Assembly (NCBI GenBank): GCA_016801885.1 | Contig: CM028890.1 | Location: 14,314,001-14,378,000, forward strand | Source: Toxotes chatareus | Taxonomy: Eukaryota; Chordata; Actinopteri; Toxotidae | Reading direction: 5' to 3' | Length of the DNA stretch: 64,000 nucleotides | In this document: piece after piece, positions 58,746-64,000 of the stretch | Position numbering within the stretch: position 1 is the first letter of the stretch | Layout of the letters: the number at the start of each line of letters is the position of its first letter | The notes under the pieces: generated by a model | What the model saw: the letters and a program-made list of their open reading frames with translations, nothing else | The model's database searches: none | What the model was told of the DNA's origin: nothing | Program-made: the position numbers and the translations under genes

Positions 58746-60340
58746 ATGCAGAGCAACAGCAGCGCCTCCGGACCCCTGACCGCCCTGAGCGTGTGCGGGG
58801 GAGAAGAGGATGAGCGCGAAATCTCCAAATTGGTCAGCCACACAGCAGCAGCCGCCAACATGGCAGCTTTTAACCTTTCACTGAACTGCTGGCTCCACAT
58901 CCTCTCCAAGGAGTCCTCGCTGGACCTGTACGGAGACAGCGCCAACCTGGCAGTAGGTTTAATTAAAGATTTTCACCTTTCTGCATTGTTAAAGTGAAGA
59001 AATGTGTCTGTAAAGAAAGTCATATTTGCATGAAACTCCTCAACACGCACAGGGAGAAAGTGCTTTGAGATGTATTGAGATGCATTGTTGTATTTTGACT
59101 TTAATTTCCTTGTGTGCACTTTTGTGACCATTTAGCAGATCCAAGATGGATCTTGTTTACCAGGAAACACTAAATGAATATGTTGTTGAATGTGTCTGAC
59201 AGGTGCGAGTTCTCATTGCCCTGGTCTACTTGGTGGTGTGTGTCCTGGGTCTTGTGGGTAACTTCCTGGCACTCTTCCTGCTCCACTCCCGCCGCCGGGG
59301 CCACACCCACTCTTCCATTGACTGCTTTGTGATGAGCCTGGCACTGACAGACCTCCAGTTCGTCCTGACCTTGCCCTTCTGGGCCGTGGACACGGTGCTG
59401 GACTTCCGCTGGCCCTTTGGCCGGGTCATGTGTAAGATCGTGAGTTCGGTCACCACCCTCAACATGTACGCCAGCGTCTTCTTCCTCACCGCCATGAGCG
59501 TGACCCGCTACCGCTCCCTGGTTACCTCCCTGAAGATGGACAGCCCTAGGATCGGCACTGCTCGAGCCAAGTGGGCCAGTTTAGCCATTTGGGTGGTGTC
59601 ACTGGTGGCTACGCTACCTCATGCGTTCTACTCCACCACAGTCCAGGTTAGTTGAACTGATGCCTGATTTGATTTGCTCACAGTACACATGTTCTGTTGT
59701 GGGTGAGCAGCATCAGATACATCTGTTTTGTTCACAGGTATCTGCTGATGATGAGCTATGCTTGGTGCGGTTCTCTGACTCCGACTCAGGCCACTGGGAT
59801 CCCCAAGTCCTGCTTGGACTCTATCAAACACAGAAAGTTCTCTTGGGATTTGTCGTTCCCTTGGTCATCATCAGCGTGTGCTACCTCCTCCTCCTGAGGT
59901 TCATCCTGAGCCGGCGCGTCGTAGGCAGCGCAGTCAGTGGGGGTGTCACAGAGTGTGAGAGGGGACGCCACCGCCGCCGGTCCAAAGTCACTCGCTCCGT
60001 CACCATCGTAGTTCTGTCCTTTTTCATCTGCTGGCTGCCCAACCAGGCTCTCACCCTGTGGGGGGTGTTGATCAAATTTGACATGGTGCCCTTTAGTAAA
60101 GCCTTCTACAACGCCCAGGCCTATGCTTTCCCCTTGACTGTGTGTCTGGCTCACGCAAACAGCTGCCTCAACCCAGTGCTCTACTGCCTGATCCGACAGG
60201 AGTACAGAGCTGGACTGAAGGAGCTTCTGCTGAGAGTGTCTCACTCGGTCCAAAATGTCCTTACACTGGCTCTGAGAGGGAGGCGAGTGGAGGTAGCACC
60301 ATCCAGTCTGGTTATGATACACAAAGACATCAATGTGTGA
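58746..60340 (+). CDS. rxfp3: Relaxin-3 receptor-like GPCR (RXFP3 family), three exons
   Basis: Exons 58746-58952, 59203-59646 and 59738-60340 give 417 aa. The product is a class A GPCR of the RXFP3/RXFP4 family, which binds relaxin-3 or INSL5-type peptides and couples to Gi. The extracellular N-terminus (1 to about 69) has N-glycosylation sites NSS and NLS. Conserved strings: GLVGNFLALFLL (TM1), LALTDLQFVLTLPFWAVDTVLDFRWPFG (TM2/ECL1), MCKIV, MYASVFFLTAMSVTRYRS (TM3, TRY in place of DRY as in RXFP3), ELCLVRF (ECL2 cysteine), SVTIVVLSFFICWLPNQALT (TM6), CLAHANSCLNPVLY (TM7 NPxxY). Introns fall just before TM1 and in ECL2. Human RXFP3 is intronless, whereas some teleost paralogues are not. An in-frame ATG 10 codons upstream (58716) is possible, but the protein from 58746 starts like family members. 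Which teleost paralogue this is cannot be settled here. Confidence 0.93.
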
Positions 60341-60352
60341 TTTACTCTGCTA

Positions 60353-61660
60353 GAGGAAAAGTTTGACATTTTGGGAAATGTTCTTCATCTACCTTTTATC
60401 TGCTGAGATTCAGATGAGAGGATGATACCACTCTCACGTCTGTACGCTAAATATGATGCTACAACCAGCAGCCAGATAGCTTAGCTTAGACTGGAAAACA
60501 GTGAGCCTGGCTCTGTCCATGCTTCATAAAACCTCTAAAACCCACTAAGTAACCATCAATAGGAATTTGTCGTTTATAGAAGATGCAAAGGGGAACTGAT
60601 AAAAAAAAAATTACACAAACTTTTCACCAATGGCATTATCCCAAAAATGTGTTGCATGACTTCCCCTCAAACCAAGAAAATCAAAGGGTATTTAATGTTT
60701 CTTCAAGGAAGTGAAAGAGACAAGAGCACGTTCAGTCACGTACATGAGCAGCACCACGGCAAGTTCAATTTAAGAAATAAAATAGATGAAAATCCTTTAC
60801 AAAAAATATTATATTAGAAAAAAAAAAAAACATCAAGAACGCCACATCATGTTGACAAAGACCTATTAAGGGACAGAAATTTCCATAATGACTCCATCTA
60901 TTCTTCTATTGTCGTGATATGGAAGATTGGACAATTTACGCATATAAGAGGTAGCTGTAAGAGGGGAAGTATGAAGAGCATCAGGAGGACAGCACCAGTG
61001 GCCTTACCACACCGAAAAACAAGGCTGGTGAAAAATGACAACTACACTGGTCAAACACAAGTGAAATGTAGTAAATCTGATTTCTTAATAAAATATGTTC
61101 ATTAATTAATAGTTTTTTCAATGGGAAATCCTGAAGAAAAATGTACACCCTAATGGGATGGGTCAATCATAAATACCTGCAACTCCTCCAATAAAAAGGT
61201 CATTTTGGAAGAGTGAGCACAGGAAATATATTCTAGGCCTAAATACACTTAAAAATAAAGTTGTTTTTTTTTCCCAATTAATATCTGTAATAAGTTCCAT
61301 AGAGGGTTAACAATGCTGTATCTGGTGTGTTTAATCTGTACAAAAACCAAAGTGTAAAAACAGCCTCTTACTGTTTTGCAGAGGGTTATGTGTCAGACTG
61401 TTTCTGGCTTGTGACGTGTTACTTCCTGGTGTCACTGATTTTTGTACAGATTAAACAAACAAGATAGGTGTTAATTACGGAGCTTCAGAGGTGGTGTTAG
61501 ATTTTCCCCCGTTTCCAGTCTTTGTGCAAAGCTAAGCTAACAGACCGCTGGCTGTAGTTTCATATTTAACATATAGAAATGAGAATTGTATCCATTGCAT
61601 CATTTCACTCTCAGCCAGAAAACTAGTGAGCATATTTCCCAAGATGTCAAACTTTTCCTC
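60353..61660. mobile_element. Foldback DNA transposon with long terminal inverted repeats
   Basis: The left end GAGGAAAAGTTTGACATTTT is matched by the reverse complement of the right end, GAGGAAAAGTTTGACATCTT, and the similarity continues for about 180-200 bases (TTAGCTTAGC, ACTGGAAA...). An inner perfect 18-bp inverted repeat (GTTTAATCTGTACAAAAA at 61329-61346; its complement at 61439-61456) sits near the middle. No transposase frame is present. The element starts 13 bases after the GPCR stop codon. The family is common in percomorphs; fragments are at 3146 and 31917. I cannot see a clear target-site duplication. Confidence 0.75.
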
Positions 61661-62480
61661 AATACAAAAGGGAATGCTCCTTTACGAATCAACTGTGTGT
61701 GCCATATTTTCTTTGGTGCCATTTTTTAACCACATTTCTGCCTGACACTGTCATCCTTTCAAATCTGTTTCACATATACACACTTCAGTGCACACAGCTG
61801 TTGCAGACACACCTGAACAACTGTATTTTAGCTTTCATCATGGACCTTCATGGAAAACTCGCCAAAACATGCCACTTCTTGAAAATGATCAAAAGCCTCC
61901 AGTCAGTTGATGTCTAAATACTTTGACCTGTAAAATTATTTTTGTACTTTGCATCTCAAACACCTACACATGCAAACATGAGGACCATAAGATTGTAACG
62001 TTTCCATTAGGATCGATGTGTTTAGTATTTGTTTGTGTTATTATTGCTAACTTAGTCAGGACATCAAAATCTGACACACTGTTCTCATCATATGCAGTAA
62101 AACGTAACTCAAGGGTAATTGTCTTTCAGTGTAGGCAGTGTTTGATGTTGGCATGGAACTGTCGGCCATTTTCATGTCTCCTTGTGTCTGCCTTTCTGTA
62201 CCAATGTGAATTGTTTTGTGAATGCACGCATGTTCTGTGACATTAAATAAAAACAGGAGGACAAAAGAGTTTACTGACATCTCAGGGAAGTTAATCTCTC
62301 CAGCCGTCACAAAAGCTGCAAAAGCGCGAAGGCGAGGAAAATGAGTCAGCTGCACAAAAGCTGCTCCATGGTTTTGCCCTTTTGCAACCTTTAAAGTCTG
62401 TACATGGTTAACCATCTTCAGCTGCCCACAGATAAGGGCTGATGTGCACATAACACACTCATTCTTGTTTTACTACATTC
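61661..62480. other. Intergenic or receptor 3' UTR, no gene seen
   Basis: AT-rich single-copy-looking sequence without a recognisable gene. Possibly the tail of the receptor transcript. Confidence 0.4.
62246..62251 (+). terminator. Candidate polyadenylation signal AATAAA
   Basis: AATAAA in ATTAAATAAAAAC, beyond the transposon. It could serve the GPCR gene if its 3' UTR spans the element; signals inside the element (AATAAA near 60777 and 61253) are alternatives. Confidence 0.25.
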
Positions 62481-62695
62481 GTGGGGACCCGTCATTGACA
62501 CAATGCAGTCCTTGGTCCCTTACCCCTAACTTTAACTTCCACAACTAAATGCCTAACCTTACCCTTACCCTAACCTAAACCTAATTCTAACCCTAAAACC
62601 AGGTCTTAACCCACAAACAGTCATTTAAACTTGTGGGGTCCATCATTTTGGTCCCCGCAAAGCTGTCAGACCCTGCAAGTACAGTGGGCTCCCAC
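62481..62695. repeat. Dispersed GTGGGGACC repeat with telomere-like core
   Basis: It begins GTGGGGACCCGTCATTGACA. The core has degenerate TAACCC units (ACCCTTACCCTAACCTAAACC, ATTCTAACCCTAAAACCAGG) and the end has ATTTTGGTCCCCGCAAAGC. The two GTGGGGACC / GGTCCCC ends are inverted. I recognise it as a common teleost repeat. Confidence 0.65.
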
Positions 62696-63480
62696 AAATA
62701 CAGTAAAATACCCCCACACATATGCACACACTCCACCACAGGCCCTACACTCTGCTGTTCATTTTGTTATCAAATAAAGTCTTCTATCTTATGATTTAAT
62801 ATGTTCCTTTAGATGAACTCACTTCATGACTTGACTGTCCTCATCCAGCTCAAAACAACGGGCAGAGCAGCAACAGAACATCCGCTCACATCCGGATGGC
62901 ATTTTCCATTTCAGAGCCGCTTCACAAAAAACAAGAAACGTCTGACAGGTACAAACGTTGCAGGCTTATGCAAGCCCAGCTACTCATCTTCAAGTACAGG
63001 GAGCAAGCTCACAGAGCCCCTCTTATGAAAAACACTTGAGGAAATGCATAGGTGGGTGTCATCGCCTCATGTATGGATCACTGCTTTAAAGAAGTCAAAG
63101 GCTCAAAATGTTTGTCTCCCAAGAGGAGACAGTCAAAGATAACACGTGTGAATGATACATAAAAAGGCACAGAAATGGGTCAGTTGATCACACTTGCAGG
63201 TGATATGCCAAACATGCAGTATAGTCATGACACATCTTTACATCTCAGCAAGTAAAACGTGTTAAAAAAAAAAAAAAAAACAGCATGGATGCTACCCCTG
63301 AAGAAAAGTCAAATTTTAAGTACAACACAGCAGCTTTTTATATGTGCAAGGATTTGATTTTAGAGGATCTGTGGACAACAAAAACTCCATTACAGTGTTC
63401 TAAAAGATGTGATCAGTAACATAATTTGTTTGACAAAATACTCTTGACTTAAAGGCCATGATATGTGATTGAAAGCTCCA
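62696..63480. other. Intergenic, no gene seen
   Basis: The 71-codon frame at 62813-63028 has no family resemblance. A poly-A run lies at 63265-63281. Confidence 0.45.
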
Positions 63481-64000
63481 CCGATGGTCAATCTTAACTC
63501 GGCTTATTGGCTTTTTCTGGTGCTTTCAGCCACATTTCACAATTTTCATCATGAGGACCATGAGTTGCAGTTGAAGTTAAAAGTTCATTCTCTTCTCACA
63601 GTCCTCAGTATGAAGAACAGGAGCTGTGGCTGAAAGCTTTGAACACTGAATGCTTTTTAATGATTTTCTTCATGTGGAAATTTCAGCCACTTTGTACAGT
63701 CTTCAATATGAAGAGCTTTCAGCTGCATCTCAGTTTTCTTCACAAAGGCCAAGAATTGCAGTCGAACTGATGAGCACTCTTGTTGAAAGCTCAACTGCTT
63801 CTTATGGTCTTTGACTTAAAGAGCTTTTAAGCACATCTCAAGAGGCTGAAAGTTCAAGAGCATCTAATAGTCCCTCTTAACTAAAGATCAACTTACTAGC
63901 TTTTTCTGGAACTTTGAACCTCATTTCAGAGCCATGTGTATCACAGCTTAAAACTCTGGTTGAAAGCTCATGGTCTTCATCATAAACTGCACCAATCTCA
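63481..64000. repeat. Degenerate long-period repeat
   Basis: TCTTAACT...CTTA-T-GCTTTTTCTGG-ACTTT...CC-CATTTCA occurs at about 63493-63541 and again at about 63873-63929, roughly 385 bases apart. Related short units (TTGAAAGCTC, TTCATCATGAGGACCATGAG, AGTCCTCAGTATGAAGA, AGTCTTCAATATGAAGA) recur between. It looks like an old tandem array running off the right edge. Confidence 0.55.

Noticed and set aside
62813..63028. 71-codon frame near the right end
   Set aside because: Composition and context are random; no family known to me.

Overview
The window comes from a ray-finned fish, most likely a percomorph teleost. The intron-rich genes are vertebrate orthologues that I recognise by protein sequence. 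The spaces between exons hold many dispersed repeats I know from percomorph genomes, plus long CA/TG microsatellites. There is no bacterial or viral gene content. I built the gene models by hand from splice sites, reading phase and remembered vertebrate protein families. Phases add up exactly for every gene except one exon of eef2, which is one base short.

Layout: (1) 1-25,268, minus strand: unc13a (Munc13-1), from its start codon to the late MUN domain. I place 34 coding exons (1,575 codons); the 3' end lies beyond position 1. (2) 25,269-26,699: a 1.4 kb head-to-head promoter interval with a CRE and a YY1-like site. (3) 26,700-30,856, plus strand: btbd2, nine exons, complete, 563 aa. (4) 30,857-33,228: convergent 3' regions with transposon debris. 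(5) 33,229-40,341, minus strand: eef2, 14 coding exons. It would be 858 aa, the length of human eEF2, but for a one-base gap at codon 162. (6) 40,342-47,039: intergenic, repeats and two striking perfect hairpins. (7) 47,040-54,017, plus strand: creb3l3 (CREB-H), ten exons, 392 aa. (8) 54,018-58,745: intergenic, ending in a TATA promoter. (9) 58,746-60,340, plus strand: a relaxin-3 receptor-like GPCR with three exons, 417 aa. (10) 60,341-64,000: a palindromic transposon that starts 13 bases after the receptor stop codon, then other repeats.

The genes do not form a pathway. They are neighbours because of old linkage: human UNC13A, BTBD2, EEF2 and CREB3L3 all lie on 19p13. The products act in synaptic vesicle priming (unc13a), ubiquitin-ligase adaptor or topoisomerase-binding functions (btbd2), translation elongation (eef2), ER/Golgi-cleaved transcription control in liver and gut (creb3l3) and relaxin-family peptide signalling (the GPCR).

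I did not find a wholly new biological system. The points most worth a second look are the eef2 frame break, a 6-base microexon in unc13a, a large fish-type low-complexity insert in Munc13-1, two perfect hairpins near 45 kb, the intron-containing relaxin-3 receptor and the foldback transposon abutting it.
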